In this document: in pieces, positions 17,450 through 27,284 of the stretch
Numbering within the stretch: the first letter of the stretch is position 1
Layout of the letters: every line of letters begins with the position of its first letter
From: Gemmatimonadota bacterium
GTDB taxonomy: Bacteria; Gemmatimonadota; Gemmatimonadetes; Gemmatimonadales; Gemmatimonadaceae
Direction: 5' to 3'
Length of the DNA stretch: 37,992 nucleotides
Assembly: GCA_016194585.1 (NCBI GenBank)
Contig: JACQBG010000033.1
Coordinates: 1-37,992 of the forward strand
Notes under the pieces: generated by a model
Databases searched by the model: none
What the model saw: only the letters and a program-made list of their open reading frames with translations
What the model was told of the DNA's origin: nothing
Made by a program: the position numbers and the translations under genes

Positions 17450-18253
17450 ATGGCCTTCTTCGACGAACGCAAGAACCCGCCCGCCCGCAACGCCATCGAT
17501 CGGTTCATCCGCCGGTTCGGCACGCCGGCGTGGGCGATCGCCGTCGCCGTGCTCTACCTCGCGGCCGCGACGGCCGCGGGCGTGGCGCTGGTCCCGGCGC
17601 TCGCGCTGTTCGAGCGGTGGGGGATCCCGCTCTGGCACGCCACGGCGTGGTGGCGTCTCCCCGCGCTGGGCATCCTGCTGGCCGCGTGCGCTGGCGTATG
17701 GGGACTCGCGCTCATGGCCGTCGTGCCGGTGTACAACTGGTTGCTGCCGACGCGCGTGCGTCCGTTCAAGGGCGGCTACTTCACCATCGCCGCGGTGCCG
17801 TGGTACGTGCACAACGCGCTGTTCTACCTCGTGCGATTCACGGTGCTCCCGTTCGCGACGCTGACGCCCATCGGCCCGCTCTTCCTGCAGGCGATGGGGA
17901 TGCGGCTCGGCAAGCGCGTGCGCATCGGCACCGAGTACCTCTCCGACGTGCGCCTCATCACGATGGGCGACGACGCGGCGATCGGCGGGAGCGCGACGAT
18001 CTTCTGCCACGTCGCCGGCGCGGGGCACCTCATCATCGCCCCCGTCACGATCGGCGCGCGCGCGCAGATCGGGCTGCGCGCGACGATCATGGGCGACGTC
18101 GTCGTCGGCGACGACGCCGTGGTGCTGGCCCACTCGGTGGTGCTGCCGGGCACGCGCATCGGCGCCGGCGAGCGCTGGGGCGGCGTGCCGGCCCGGCGCA
18201 TCGGCAGCGACGAGTGGAAGGACTACACCACCACCGTGCTGCACCGCGGCTGA
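17450..18253 (+). CDS. Membrane-anchored hexapeptide-repeat acyltransferase
   Basis: The protein has 267 residues. Two or three membrane helices (about 28-50, 72-95, 118-138) are followed by a left-handed beta-helix of hexapeptide repeats (about 152-243): RVRIGTEYLSDVRLITMGDD, APVTIGARAQIGLRATIMGD, VVVGDDAVVLAHSVVLPG. It closes with the typical GGVPARRIG. This fold transfers acetyl or similar groups from CoA thioesters. The membrane part plus beta-helix resembles the C-terminal module of Pls/PosA-type peptide synthetases and other envelope-modifying transferases. The acceptor is unknown. The ATG at 17450 was chosen because the upstream frame is Arg-rich noise. It ends only 10 bases from the convergent oxidoreductase gene. 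Confidence 0.8.
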   Translation: MAFFDERKNPPARNAIDRFIRRFGTPAWAIAVAVLYLAAATAAGVALVPALALFERWGIPLWHATAWWRLPALGILLAACAGVWGLALMAVVPVYNWLLPTRVRPFKGGYFTIAAVPWYVHNALFYLVRFTVLPFATLTPIGPLFLQAMGMRLGKRVRIGTEYLSDVRLITMGDDAAIGGSATIFCHVAGAGHLIIAPVTIGARAQIGLRATIMGDVVVGDDAVVLAHSVVLPGTRIGAGERWGGVPARRIGSDEWKDYTTTVLHRG

Positions 18254-18263
18254 ACGCCCGCCG

Positions 18264-19817
18264 CTACACCTCCCATCCCGCGCGGTATTCGCGCGTGAGG
18301 TAGGCGTTCGCTTCCGGCACGTTGGTGATGCGCATGTTCGCGGCGTCGTAGAGGATCTTCTTCCCCTGCCCGGTGCGCAACGCGACGATGCCGAGCAGCA
18401 TCGTCTCCGTGAGCGCGGCCGCGTACGAGAAGGGCGACGTCGCCGCCCCCTGCCCCTGGCACGCGTGCACCCAGTTGAACTCGTGCTTGTCGACGATGCG
18501 CGTCATCGTCTTCGGCACCTTCGCGGCCTTCTCCATCAGGTGTGCCGGATAGAGGCGCGGCTTGTCGCCGTAGGTCTCGTGCAGGAGGATCCCCTTCTCG
18601 CCGTGGAAGATCACGCCCCCCTCGCGTTCCATCACCACGTCGTCGGGGAGAGCGTCGGGACGGGGCGGCTGCAGCCCGCCGTCGTACCACGTCATCTTTA
18701 CGGGGGGCTGCTTGCCGCGCGCCGCGAACTCGTAGTGCACCACCATGCTCTGCGGATAGCTCACCGGCTTCGCGCGCGGTCCGCTCGTCGGCGGCGGCAC
18801 GATCGGCGTCGTCCCCCACGGCGTGCTCGTCGCCTCGACGCTCACCGGCTGCGAGAGGCCGAGTGCCCAGTACGGATGGTCGATGAGGTGCGCCCCCATG
18901 TCGCCGATCGCCCCGACGCCGAACGGCAGCCAGCCGCGCCAGTTGAACGGGTGGTAGATGGGGTGATACGGCAGTTCCTCGGTCACGCCGCCGAGGTAGA
19001 GGTCCCAGCGCAGCTCCTTCGGTGGCGGGAAGATCATCGCGCCCATCGCCTGGGCCGTCATCCCGTTGATGTTCCCCATCCCCCAGCCGTGCGTGGCGCC
19101 GAACACGGGCGGCTGCGGCGCGAGCGGGCGCGGCACCCCCTGCGGCCAGATCGGACGGTTCGTCCAGATGTCCACCGCGTGCACCTTGCCGATGAGCCCG
19201 GCCTGCACCCACTCGTTGATGAGGCGCGCGTTGTCGCTCGAGTGCCCCTGGTTCCCCATCTGCGTGACGAGCTTCGGGTTGTCGGCGGCGAGCTTGGCGA
19301 GCGCGCGCGCCTCGTGCACCGTCGAGGTGAGGGGCTTCTGCACGTAGACGTGCTTGCCGAGCTGCATCGCCGTCTTGGCGATGATGGCGTGGTTGTGGTC
19401 GGGCGTGGCGATGACGACGCCGTCGATCCCCTTCTCCTTCTCGAGCATCTCGCGGAAGTCGGCGTACTTCGCCGCCTTGTCGAACGCCGCGCGCAGCATC
19501 ACCCCTTCGGGGCGCGGCGTGCCGTCGCGGTTCTTCTCGCGGCCGCTCACCTGCGACGCCGAGAATCCGAGGTCGGCGTCGCACACCGCCACGAGGTTCG
19601 CCCCGCCCGCGACGAGCGTCTCGGCGTTGCCCGATCCCATCCCACCGAAGCCGACGACGGCGAAGTTGAACTGGTCGCTCGGCGCGACGTAGCCCGGACC
19701 GCCGAGCACATGGCGCGGCACGATCATCGGGAATTTCGGGACGACGAACGCCGCCGCGAGTGCCGCCTTGGCGGTGGACTCGACGAACTCGCGGCGCGAG
19801 GGGACCTGGTCGGACAT
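18264..19817 (-). CDS. Tat-exported Gfo/Idh/MocA family oxidoreductase
   Basis: This 517-residue NAD(P)-dependent oxidoreductase-like protein carries a twin-arginine signal ([10 protein letters not shown]), so it is likely exported with a tightly bound cofactor, as known for glucose-fructose oxidoreductase relatives. The Rossmann motif GFGGMGSG is at 56-63, [11 protein letters not shown] at 134-144, and the family EKP motif is QKP at 160-162 (Gln for Glu). The C-terminal alpha/beta domain has [20 protein letters not shown] and [13 protein letters not shown], typical of the large subgroup found in Planctomycetes and Gemmatimonadota that acts on sugars. The substrate is unknown. GGGAG lies upstream of the ATG at 19815-19817. 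It follows the CPBP protease gene by 68 bases. Confidence 0.9.
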   Translation of the reverse strand: MSDQVPSRREFVESTAKAALAAAFVVPKFPMIVPRHVLGGPGYVAPSDQFNFAVVGFGGMGSGNAETLVAGGANLVAVCDADLGFSASQVSGREKNRDGTPRPEGVMLRAAFDKAAKYADFREMLEKEKGIDGVVIATPDHNHAIIAKTAMQLGKHVYVQKPLTSTVHEARALAKLAADNPKLVTQMGNQGHSSDNARLINEWVQAGLIGKVHAVDIWTNRPIWPQGVPRPLAPQPPVFGATHGWGMGNINGMTAQAMGAMIFPPPKELRWDLYLGGVTEELPYHPIYHPFNWRGWLPFGVGAIGDMGAHLIDHPYWALGLSQPVSVEATSTPWGTTPIVPPPTSGPRAKPVSYPQSMVVHYEFAARGKQPPVKMTWYDGGLQPPRPDALPDDVVMEREGGVIFHGEKGILLHETYGDKPRLYPAHLMEKAAKVPKTMTRIVDKHEFNWVHACQGQGAATSPFSYAAALTETMLLGIVALRTGQGKKILYDAANMRITNVPEANAYLTREYRAGWEV

Positions 19818-19885
19818 GAGGTACGGCTCCCGGCGAAAGAGGGTACGACGGGAAACTCGCACCTTCGCGCGCGCTCGGCCAGAGG

Positions 19886-22800
19886 TCAGTGCACGGGCGG
19901 CCCCGCGTGCGTCTCGACAGCACGCCGCACGAGCAGCACCAGCCCGGCGAGCGCGGCGAGCGTGATGACGGCGCCGATGCGTTCGGGCGGCGACGGGGCG
20001 TCGATCGCGCTGCGCGTCGCGCCGAGCGCGGTCAGCAGCGAGATGGCGAGCGCCCACGTCGCGGCACTCGTCGCGCCGTAGGCCCGCAGCGCGTAGTACG
20101 TCGCCGGCAGCGAGGCCATGGCGATCGCGCCGAGCAGCATCGGATGCGCCGAGGCCGTGCGGTCGCCGAGGGCGAGCGCGGCGCCGCCACCCACCGCGCC
20201 GAGCGCGAGCGTCAGTCCGACGCGCGCGCGCGTCGTCCGCGCGAGCAGGAGGATCACCATCGCCGGGATGGCCACGAGCATGACGCCCCCGGCGACGCCC
20301 ATCGGGAGCGACAGCGCGCCACTGAGCGGCGGCACGGCCGCGTCGAGCGTGGTCGACGGCGGCGACGGGATGCCCGGGGTCACCAGCCACGCACTGACGC
20401 CGCCGATCGTCGCCTGCAACCCCGCGAGTCCGATCGCCGCGGCGACGGCGTTCGGCCACGGCGCGTCGTCACGAGCGAAGAGCGGGATCCCCACGCGGCG
20501 GCGCAATCCGTCGAACGCCATCCAGAGCCCGACGATGAGCGCGACGAGGAGGAGCGAGAGCACCGAGGTGAGCGCGGTGTTGGCCACGAACGCGCGCCAC
20601 GTCTCGGCCGTGTCGTAGCCGGCGAGCTGCGTGGGCAGGCCGTTCAGCGACGCGGCGAGGACGAATGCGCCCAGCCCGGCCGCGACCGCGATCGCGCGCC
20701 GCCGGGTGAAGTAGCGGTCGTCGAGCACGGCACGGCGCCGGCTGCGCGCGTACACGGCGCCGCCGACGACGAAGCCGATGAGCAGGAGCAGCACCCCGCC
20801 GGCGATCGCGCCGCGGAGCGTCTGCCGCTTGCGGTCGGCGCGGCGGAACGACTCGGGCAACTCGATGCCGCGGCGCACCAGGGTGACTTCGTCGCCGGCG
20901 ATCGACACCCAGGCGCGCGCGAGCGCGCCGCCCGGCAGATGCACGGTCGTGTCGGTGTAGGTCAGCGTCACGTCCTTGCGCTGCGCCTTGGTGGAGTCGC
21001 CCGTCTTCTTGTCGGCGACGAGGTCCGCCTCGACGAAACGCGACGTGTCGAGCCCGGCGCGCGCCATCGCCAGGCGGGCGTGCGCGCGCGCCGTGTCGGC
21101 GCTCAGCGAATCGCGCCACGCGGCGTCGGGAAGCACGTGTCGCACATCCAGCACACGGCCGTCGGGCCACACGCGCACGCGCCACTCCTCGGCGCGCGCC
21201 TCGATCCCCGCCTGCGGGTGCACGTAGCGCACGATCCACCACGCCGCGGGCTCGTACGTGGTCGCCAGCCGCGTCGCGAGCGACTCCGCATGCTCGGCGC
21301 GCAGGAAGCGCGGCCAGGCGTCCATCGTGTCGGTCGCGATGCGCGCGAGCCGCGTCCAGCCGGCCGGTGGCACGGCGCGCGCCGCGAGCGCCGAATCGGC
21401 GACGGCGATCGCCTCGGCGCGCGACGCCGTCACCTCGGGACCGAGCGCCGGCTGCCGAGGTGCCGTGAGCGTGAGCACGAGCCCCGTCACGCCGAGCGCC
21501 ATCGCCGCCGTGCGCCGCCGCGGCGTCATGCGGCTCGGCGTCACCGCCACGGCGCCGACGACGTCGTCGGCCGTCGCATCGGGGCGCCACGCGCCGAAGC
21601 GCACGTCGTCGAGCGCCTCGGTGAAGCCGCGCTGCCTCCACACTTTCCACGCCACGGCGAGCGCCGGCGCGAGCAGCACGAGGAGCGTGACGGCGGCCGT
21701 CATGCGGTACGCCGGCCCCGTCCCCGCCGACGCGAACATGCCGAACAGGAAGAGGTCGTACAGGAAATGCCCCACCATCGTCGTGAGCGGGCCGAGCCAC
21801 ACGACGAGCGCGCCCCACAGACAGGCGTCGAAGAAGATCTCGACGCCTCGCGAATAGGCGGGCCACGATTCGTAGTTGGCGTGCGCGAACCCGAAGACGA
21901 GCGCCGTCGCGACGACGCCCCCCGCCATCCAGCGCGCGCGGTGCGCTCGCGCTCCCACCCACAGCGAGAGCAGCGAGAGCGGGAGCGCGCGGAAGAGCGC
22001 CTCCTCCCACACCCCCGCCTGCAACGAGTTCGCGACGCCGGTGAGGAACGGGAGGCGCGTCGCGATCTGGTTGGGATCGTCGAGCAACTCGGTCGGCACC
22101 CACCAGCCGAAGAACTTCCGCGTGACGATATAGAAGATCGACACGTACGCCACGCCCGCCGCCGCCATCACGTACCCCGCGGCGACGCGCCCGGCGACGG
22201 CGCGCGTACCGCGGGCCGGCCACCACTTCCACCAGTCGAGGTGCGACGGGAACGCCTGCCGCGAGGCCGCTTCGGCCGCGGCGAGCGTGAGAGCGACGAC
22301 GATCCCCATCGCCACGGCGCCGATCACCTCGGCGAACGTCGTCGTCGCGAAGAACACCGTCGGCGACGTCGCCGTGTCGTAGTCGTACCAGGCGAGTCCC
22401 ATCCCGTTCACGGCGGCGCCGAGCAGCAACGCACCGACGATCGCGCCGGCGATCGCGGCCTCGCGCCACCGCACGCCCCCCTCGCGCGAGAAGCGACGCA
22501 ACGTCCACGCCGCGGCGATCATCAACAGGAACGCCCCCGCCGAGGCGATGCCCGCCAGCAGGTTGTTCGCGGCGCGCATCTCGGTGTACCGGCGATCGAA
22601 CGTCTCCGGCACCTCGAGCGTGCGCACCGCCGACGCCGGCAGGTCGCCGGCGATCGTGACCGTGAGCCGGAGCGGAGCGCCGAGCAGCCGACGGTCGGTG
22701 CGCTCGAAGGTGAAGGTGCGGTCGACGCGTCCGCTCTCCTTCTTCGTCTCGTAGCTCGTCGTCGCGAGACGCCAGCGCGCCGGCGACTCGCCGAGCCAGG

Positions 22801-23272
22801 CGTCGCGCACCTGCTCGGCGAGGCGCTGCGCCGAGTCGCTCGCGAGTGCCGGCCGCGCGTCGGCGTCGGCGAGCTTCCGCCTGAACCCGATCACCCGTCC
22901 GTCGGGGGCGAGCGCGACCCTTGTCTCCCGCACGACGCCCGGCGAGAAGCGGCGCACGTGCCACGCATACAGCGCGTGGTCGGTGCCGCGCGCGACGGCA
23001 CGCACGGTATCGGCGCCGCCGGTGAGGTCGAGGAACGTCTGCGCGGCGCCATCCCCTTCGAAACGCGCCGCCACGCGCTCGCCGTCCCACGGCAGCCCGT
23101 GCGCGCGCGCGAACGCCTCGGCCGCGCGCTCCGCGCTCCCGACCGTGAGCCGCTGGTCGAGCGAGATGAGCGGGAAGGAGCGCGGGAAGAGCGCCGCCGC
23201 GGCGGCGAGACAGACGACGAAAGCACCGGCGAGCGAGAGCGCCGTGGCGCGCGTGGAGAGCGGACGAAGCAT
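19886..23272 (-). CDS. Large CPBP-family intramembrane metalloprotease with internal duplication
   Basis: The protein has 1128 residues. The CPBP (CAAX protease/bacteriocin-processing, Abi) motifs are present once: EEALFR (423-428), FGFAHANY with His464, and GHFLYD with His502. It should therefore be an intramembrane glutamic/metal-type protease. Before this core is an extracytoplasmic domain (about 40-230) and a block of helices (about 236-335). After it, a second copy of the same layout occurs (about 640-925): an extracytoplasmic domain with [15 protein letters not shown] (compare [15 protein letters not shown]), then [10 protein letters not shown] and membrane helices with [15 protein letters not shown] (compare [15 protein letters not shown]). 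The second half lacks the protease motifs. The target is unknown. The ATG at 23270-23272 was chosen because upstream sequence is Arg-rich. It is probably co-transcribed with the upstream permease gene (49-base gap). Confidence 0.85.
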   Translation of the reverse strand: MLRPLSTRATALSLAGAFVVCLAAAAALFPRSFPLISLDQRLTVGSAERAAEAFARAHGLPWDGERVAARFEGDGAAQTFLDLTGGADTVRAVARGTDHALYAWHVRRFSPGVVRETRVALAPDGRVIGFRRKLADADARPALASDSAQRLAEQVRDAWLGESPARWRLATTSYETKKESGRVDRTFTFERTDRRLLGAPLRLTVTIAGDLPASAVRTLEVPETFDRRYTEMRAANNLLAGIASAGAFLLMIAAAWTLRRFSREGGVRWREAAIAGAIVGALLLGAAVNGMGLAWYDYDTATSPTVFFATTTFAEVIGAVAMGIVVALTLAAAEAASRQAFPSHLDWWKWWPARGTRAVAGRVAAGYVMAAAGVAYVSIFYIVTRKFFGWWVPTELLDDPNQIATRLPFLTGVANSLQAGVWEEALFRALPLSLLSLWVGARAHRARWMAGGVVATALVFGFAHANYESWPAYSRGVEIFFDACLWGALVVWLGPLTTMVGHFLYDLFLFGMFASAGTGPAYRMTAAVTLLVLLAPALAVAWKVWRQRGFTEALDDVRFGAWRPDATADDVVGAVAVTPSRMTPRRRTAAMALGVTGLVLTLTAPRQPALGPEVTASRAEAIAVADSALAARAVPPAGWTRLARIATDTMDAWPRFLRAEHAESLATRLATTYEPAAWWIVRYVHPQAGIEARAEEWRVRVWPDGRVLDVRHVLPDAAWRDSLSADTARAHARLAMARAGLDTSRFVEADLVADKKTGDSTKAQRKDVTLTYTDTTVHLPGGALARAWVSIAGDEVTLVRRGIELPESFRRADRKRQTLRGAIAGGVLLLLIGFVVGGAVYARSRRRAVLDDRYFTRRRAIAVAAGLGAFVLAASLNGLPTQLAGYDTAETWRAFVANTALTSVLSLLLVALIVGLWMAFDGLRRRVGIPLFARDDAPWPNAVAAAIGLAGLQATIGGVSAWLVTPGIPSPPSTTLDAAVPPLSGALSLPMGVAGGVMLVAIPAMVILLLARTTRARVGLTLALGAVGGGAALALGDRTASAHPMLLGAIAMASLPATYYALRAYGATSAATWALAISLLTALGATRSAIDAPSPPERIGAVITLAALAGLVLLVRRAVETHAGPPVH

Positions 23273-23321
23273 GCGTCGAACATCGCCGCCGGTGACGGGC
23301 GCGGCAATCCCGCGGGCGCGT

Positions 23322-24788
23322 TCAGGACGCCGGCGCGCCCTCCACGCTGGCCACGCGCGGTGGCGCGAAACGCGACCGTCGTCGCGCATAGCCGAAGTAG
23401 ACCACGAGGCCGATGGCGAGCCATACCCAGAGACGGATCCAGGTCGCGAGCGGCAGGCTCAACATCTGGGCGAGACAGGCGAGCGCGCCGATCACCGGCA
23501 CCCAGGGCATCCCCGGCGTGCGGAACGGTCGCGGCGCGTCGGGCTGCGTGCGGCGCAGCGCGATGATGCCGATGCAGACGAGCACGAACGCGAGCAGCGT
23601 CCCCATCGAGACGAGTTCGCCGAGCACGCCGATCGGCGTGAGGCCGGCGGCGAGCGAGACCACGCTCGCCGTGAGGATGGTGCTCACGTGCGGCGTGCGG
23701 AAGCGCGGGTGCACGCGGCCGAACAGCGGCGGGAGGAGTCCGTCGCGGCTCATCGCGAAGAAGATGCGCGTCTGACCGAGGAGCTGCACGAGCATCGTCG
23801 AGAAGAGCCCGAACAGCGCGCTCACCTTCACGAACGGCGAGAGCCAGCGGAGGCCGGTCGCGTCGACGCCGACGGCGAGCGGGTCGGGCACGTTCAGCTG
23901 GCGATAGGGCACGATGCCGAGGAGCACGACGGCGACGGCGATGTAGAGCACGGTGCAGATCGCCAGCGAGGCGAGGATGCCGATCGGCAGGTCGCGCTGG
24001 GGCGCGGCGCTCTCCTGCGCCGCCGTCGAGACGGCGTCGAAGCCGATGTAGGCGAAGAACATGATCCCCGTCGCCCGCATGACGCCGCTGAACCCGAACG
24101 CGCCGAACGCGCCTTCGTTCGGCGGGATGAACGGCGTCAGGTGCTCAGCCCGCACGAACCGCGCGCACGCCGCGACGAAGACGATGAGCACGAGCACCTT
24201 CACCCCGACGAGCACGGCGTTCGCCGTCGCCGATTCCTTGACCCCCTTCACGAGCAACGCCGCGACGCCGAGGACGATCAGCGTCGCCGGCAGGTTGAAC
24301 GCGCCGTGCGCGACGGTGCCGTCGGCCAGCGTCACGACGACCCCGGGCGCGGCGGTGAGCGCGGGGGGGAGCGAGAGGCCGAAGGTGCGAAGGAAGCTCG
24401 AGAAGTAGCCGCTCCACCCGACCGCGACCGTGGCCGTACTGAGTGCGTATTCGAGGATCAGGTCCCACCCGATGATCCACGCGGCGAACTCGCCGATCGT
24501 CGCGAAGGCGTAGGTGTACGCGCTCCCGGCGACGGGGATCATCGCCGCCAACTCCGCGTAGCAGAGACCCGCGAACGCGCAGGCGACGGCGGCGAACACC
24601 ATCGAGATGACGAGCGCGGGACCGGCGTGCTGGCTGGCCGCCGTACCGGTGAGGACGAAGATGCCGGTGCCGATGATCGAGCCGATGCCGAGGGCGGTCA
24701 GCTGCACGGGGCCGAGCGAGCGCCGCAGCAGGTGGCCTTCGGCTTCGGCCCGGAGGTCGTCGAGGGGTTTCTTGCGGAAGAGGGACAT
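23322..24788 (-). CDS. APC-superfamily amino acid permease
   Basis: This 488-residue cytoplasmic-membrane transporter has about 12-14 helices. The first helix carries GIGSIIGTGIFVLTG, the unwound substrate-binding stretch of the amino acid-polyamine-cation superfamily, and the cationic amino acid transporter-like branch is suggested by the N-terminus (SLFRKKPLDDL ... LGPVQLTALGIG) and by FFAYIGFDAVSTAAQES. The sixth-helix motif and the C-terminal extra helices fit that branch. The precise amino acid is not predictable. The ATG at 24786-24788 is the first family-consistent start; no Shine-Dalgarno is clear. It is divergent from the unrecognised gene pair across an AT-rich region. Confidence 0.92.
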   Translation of the reverse strand: MSLFRKKPLDDLRAEAEGHLLRRSLGPVQLTALGIGSIIGTGIFVLTGTAASQHAGPALVISMVFAAVACAFAGLCYAELAAMIPVAGSAYTYAFATIGEFAAWIIGWDLILEYALSTATVAVGWSGYFSSFLRTFGLSLPPALTAAPGVVVTLADGTVAHGAFNLPATLIVLGVAALLVKGVKESATANAVLVGVKVLVLIVFVAACARFVRAEHLTPFIPPNEGAFGAFGFSGVMRATGIMFFAYIGFDAVSTAAQESAAPQRDLPIGILASLAICTVLYIAVAVVLLGIVPYRQLNVPDPLAVGVDATGLRWLSPFVKVSALFGLFSTMLVQLLGQTRIFFAMSRDGLLPPLFGRVHPRFRTPHVSTILTASVVSLAAGLTPIGVLGELVSMGTLLAFVLVCIGIIALRRTQPDAPRPFRTPGMPWVPVIGALACLAQMLSLPLATWIRLWVWLAIGLVVYFGYARRRSRFAPPRVASVEGAPAS

Positions 24789-24911
24789 CGCGCGCCGCCG
24801 GGATGGAGGGTCCGCTCCGAACCTTGCGCGCGGCGATCGAATGAACAATGTTGAGCTTAGGGATTTTTCTGCACGTATCTTATTGTCATTACTGATGTTG
24901 CAGAGATACTT
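24789..24911. promoter_or_regulatory. AT-rich divergent promoter region
   Basis: From about 24835 on, the sequence is far richer in A and T than its surroundings. On the plus strand TTGAGC (24851-24856) and TATCTT (24876-24881) could be -35 and -10 elements, though with a long 19-base spacer. An AGAG lies shortly before the ATG at 24912. The permease gene starts at the opposite end. Confidence 0.45.
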
Positions 24912-26387
24912 ATGAAGAAACGACAGAAAGATTTCGTCATTTCTACACCGATTTCCTCACCGCTCGTCGCGATCGCCGAACGGGAGCGCGCCGCCGCCAC
25001 CGACTTCGTCGCGAGCGTGCTCCACCCGGAGGCGCGCGTCTCCGTCTACCTCTACCAGCCCGTCGACGCGCCGGGGCTGCGTCCCGAGTCGCCGGGCGCG
25101 CTCTTCGACATCGGCCCGCTCCCGCGTGGCGGCGACACCGTCGACCGGCGGCTCCTCTTCCAGTGCGCCGAAGCCGGCCGCACGGGGAGCTTCCTCCAGA
25201 GCGCCGCCGACTGCACGCAGCGCGTGCCGCAGACGACCCAGATCGACGACTCCGCGTCGCGGAGCTACCGCGCCTTCAACGGCGACGCCGCGGCGCGGGA
25301 GGCACAGATCGCCGTCGAGGAGGCACGCCACGGCTTCACGTCGCCGCGACGCGACGGCCCGCCGGTGGGCGCGTACATCCACCACCTCGCCCTCGCGCCG
25401 AGCGTGCACGGCGCCGAGACCGTCGCCACCGGACGCATCCCTGTGCTCGGGACGATCTTCACCGTCACGCGCGAACGGCGCCCCGCGTCGTTGCACGAGT
25501 ACTCCAACCTCGTCGACTACGCGATCTTCATCGCCGAGGAGGCGCTCGAGATCCGCGCCACGCACCTCCTCGGCGTCTCCCATCTGGGCGCCGAGTTCGA
25601 GGGGAGCGCCATCGAGTCGCTGCTCGACGATCCGGCCAGCGACCTCGCCGTGCAGCTCGTCGTGAAGCTGCTGTTCGCGCACCACTGGTTCTTCCCGTAC
25701 GATGCCGCGGCGCACGCCCTCCTGCGCCACGCGCTCGGCTCCGACGGCGCGACGGCGGCGCTCTACGCCGCGCATGGGTGGATCGCGCCGCGCCGCCTGC
25801 ACGGACCGGCGCGCGACGACCGCGCCGTGTACGCCGTCGTGCGCGGCGACCTCGGCACCCTCGTGCGCCACCTCGCGTGGTACCGCATCGGCAAGGAGTT
25901 CCGGCCGCGCCCGGGCGCGCTCGGCGACGCCATCGGCCGCGCGCTGAACACCGCGCTGCCGCTCCTCGTCGGCACCCAGGCGACGATGCCGAGCTTCCGC
26001 AGCCGCATGGCGGCGCGGTCCCCCCGCGCCGGCGATCTCTACCTCGCGCCGAACGCGGCGTACACCGAACTCGACCGGGACGACAGCCTGCTCGCGCCGG
26101 TGCTCCCGTACGCCGGCATCCACGCGCTGCTCCGCACGAACCCCGACCTCGCGCGCTTCGCGCCGTCGTTCGCCGTGTGCGGCCCCGGCGACACGGCGGG
26201 ACACACCCGCACGCACCTCAAGCCCGTGCGCTTCATCGAGGGCTTCGACCGCGGCGGCGCGCCACGCTTCAGTGCGCGAATGCACGACGGCGTGCGCGAC
26301 CGGTCGCGCTGGCTCTGCTCGTACGCCATCGCGCGGCTCGCCGCGATGGCGGGCGCGGAACGCCACGGCGCGCGCGCGGCCTCGTGA
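24912..26387 (+). CDS. Unrecognised protein, first gene of a coupled pair
   Basis: I do not recognise this 491-residue protein. It has no signal peptide and no membrane helix, so it is probably cytoplasmic. The first about 17 codons (MKKRQKDFVISTPISSP) are AT-rich and Lys-rich, unlike the very GC-rich remainder. Visible features are a paired-histidine run GAYIHHLALAP near 155, a helical acidic stretch (DYAIFIAEEALEIRATHLLG) and LFAHHWFFPYD. Near the C-terminus are CGPGDTAGHTRTHLKP and a Cys/Arg-rich tail. Histidine and acidic clusters could bind metal, but no known motif is complete. Its stop overlaps the GTG start of the next gene (GTGA), so the two products are probably made together. The ATG at 24912 is the only good start. 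Confidence 0.65.
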   Translation: MKKRQKDFVISTPISSPLVAIAERERAAATDFVASVLHPEARVSVYLYQPVDAPGLRPESPGALFDIGPLPRGGDTVDRRLLFQCAEAGRTGSFLQSAADCTQRVPQTTQIDDSASRSYRAFNGDAAAREAQIAVEEARHGFTSPRRDGPPVGAYIHHLALAPSVHGAETVATGRIPVLGTIFTVTRERRPASLHEYSNLVDYAIFIAEEALEIRATHLLGVSHLGAEFEGSAIESLLDDPASDLAVQLVVKLLFAHHWFFPYDAAAHALLRHALGSDGATAALYAAHGWIAPRRLHGPARDDRAVYAVVRGDLGTLVRHLAWYRIGKEFRPRPGALGDAIGRALNTALPLLVGTQATMPSFRSRMAARSPRAGDLYLAPNAAYTELDRDDSLLAPVLPYAGIHALLRTNPDLARFAPSFAVCGPGDTAGHTRTHLKPVRFIEGFDRGGAPRFSARMHDGVRDRSRWLCSYAIARLAAMAGAERHGARAAS

Positions 26388-27205
26388 CGAGCCACGCGTT
26401 GCCGCTCGACGGGCTCGGGGCGTTCCTCGAGGCCGAGATCGCCGGGGCGCCGCCGGGCGGGGTGGCGCTGCTCGCCGGGCACTACGCGATCTTCTCCGCC
26501 GGCGCCGACGCGATCGACGCGCTCGACGAGTCCGGCACGGGCGCGCCGCGCGACCTCCTCGCGTTCACGCGGCGCACCTGGGAGGCGGCGTGCGCGGCGG
26601 TCGCCCGCCAGCGCGCGCGGCGCGCCCGGCTCATGGTGCTCGTCGACGACGTCCTCGGTGTGCGCCCCGCGCTCGACGACCGCGCGGCCGCCGAGCGTCT
26701 CGCCGCCGTGCTCGTCGCGCGCTACCTCGAGCGCACGCCGGCGCTCCCGCCGTACCACGCGCGCACGCTCGCGGCGCACGGGCTGGGCGCCGAGCACCTG
26801 CTGCGGCGCGACGAGACGCGCTGGCTCTTCTCCGAGCGCGAGCTGCGGGCCGCCCTCGTCTCGCACGTGCACCGCGAGCTGCGCAGCACGGGCGAGCACG
26901 GCGCGGTGCTGTGCGAGAGCGCCGACAGCTCGACGATCACCGTCAGCCATCCGGACCACGGCGCGTACTGCCTCGTGCACTCGGGGCACACGAACTGCGC
27001 GGGCGGCTACGTGGAACTCCTCGCCGAGGCGCATCGCCGCGGCGTGCGCACGCTGGTGGCGATGGTGCCGATGCGCTGCCTGGCGCCGGTGAGCGTCGGC
27101 ACCTCGCTGGCGCGCGACCTGTACGCGCTCGAGGGGTTCACGGTCGTGAACGTCGCCATCGGCGACCCCGAGACCGACGCGCCGGCGATCGTGACGCGCG
27201 GCTGA
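26384..27205 (+). CDS. Unrecognised protein, second gene of a coupled pair
   Basis: I do not recognise this 273-residue protein. It begins at GTG 26384, inside the stop codon of the preceding gene (four-base GTGA overlap); no other start gives the full frame. It has no signal or membrane segment. An Arg/Ala-rich helical N-terminal half (MVLVDDVLGVRPALDDRAAA) is followed by a more conserved-looking C-terminal half. That half contains CESADSSTITVSHPDHGAY, then CLVHSGHTNCAGGYVELLAE, MVPMRCLAPV and TSLARDLYALEGFTVVNVAI. The alternating strand-helix pattern suggests an alpha/beta enzyme fold. The HSGHTNCAGG segment is the best candidate active-site or metal site. It probably works with the upstream partner. 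Confidence 0.65.
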   Translation: MTSHALPLDGLGAFLEAEIAGAPPGGVALLAGHYAIFSAGADAIDALDESGTGAPRDLLAFTRRTWEAACAAVARQRARRARLMVLVDDVLGVRPALDDRAAAERLAAVLVARYLERTPALPPYHARTLAAHGLGAEHLLRRDETRWLFSERELRAALVSHVHRELRSTGEHGAVLCESADSSTITVSHPDHGAYCLVHSGHTNCAGGYVELLAEAHRRGVRTLVAMVPMRCLAPVSVGTSLARDLYALEGFTVVNVAIGDPETDAPAIVTRG

Positions 27206-27212
27206 GTGAGAC

Positions 27213-27235
27213 CGCGCGGGGCAACGCTCCGCGCG
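27213..27235 (+). terminator. Short GC hairpin after the unrecognised pair
   Basis: CGCGCGG (27213-27219) and CCGCGCG (27229-27235) form a 7-bp stem with a 9-base loop, starting 8 bases after the stop. No T-run follows. It may end or attenuate the transcript before the spermidine-synthase-like gene. Confidence 0.4.
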
Positions 27236-27284
27236 CAGGCGCCGTAGAACGAGGTCCGGCCTTCCCTCCCACGACCCCCACTCG

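Noticed and set aside
19889-23566. 1225-residue open frame on the plus strand opposite the CPBP protease gene
   Set aside because: Arg/Glu/Gly-rich nonsense composition; the minus-strand gene has a full set of CPBP motifs.
26929-27015. Beta-carbonic anhydrase-like signature in the second unrecognised protein (Cys-x-x-Asp ... His-x-x-Cys)
   Set aside because: The spacing between the two parts is too short and the rest of the fold does not match.
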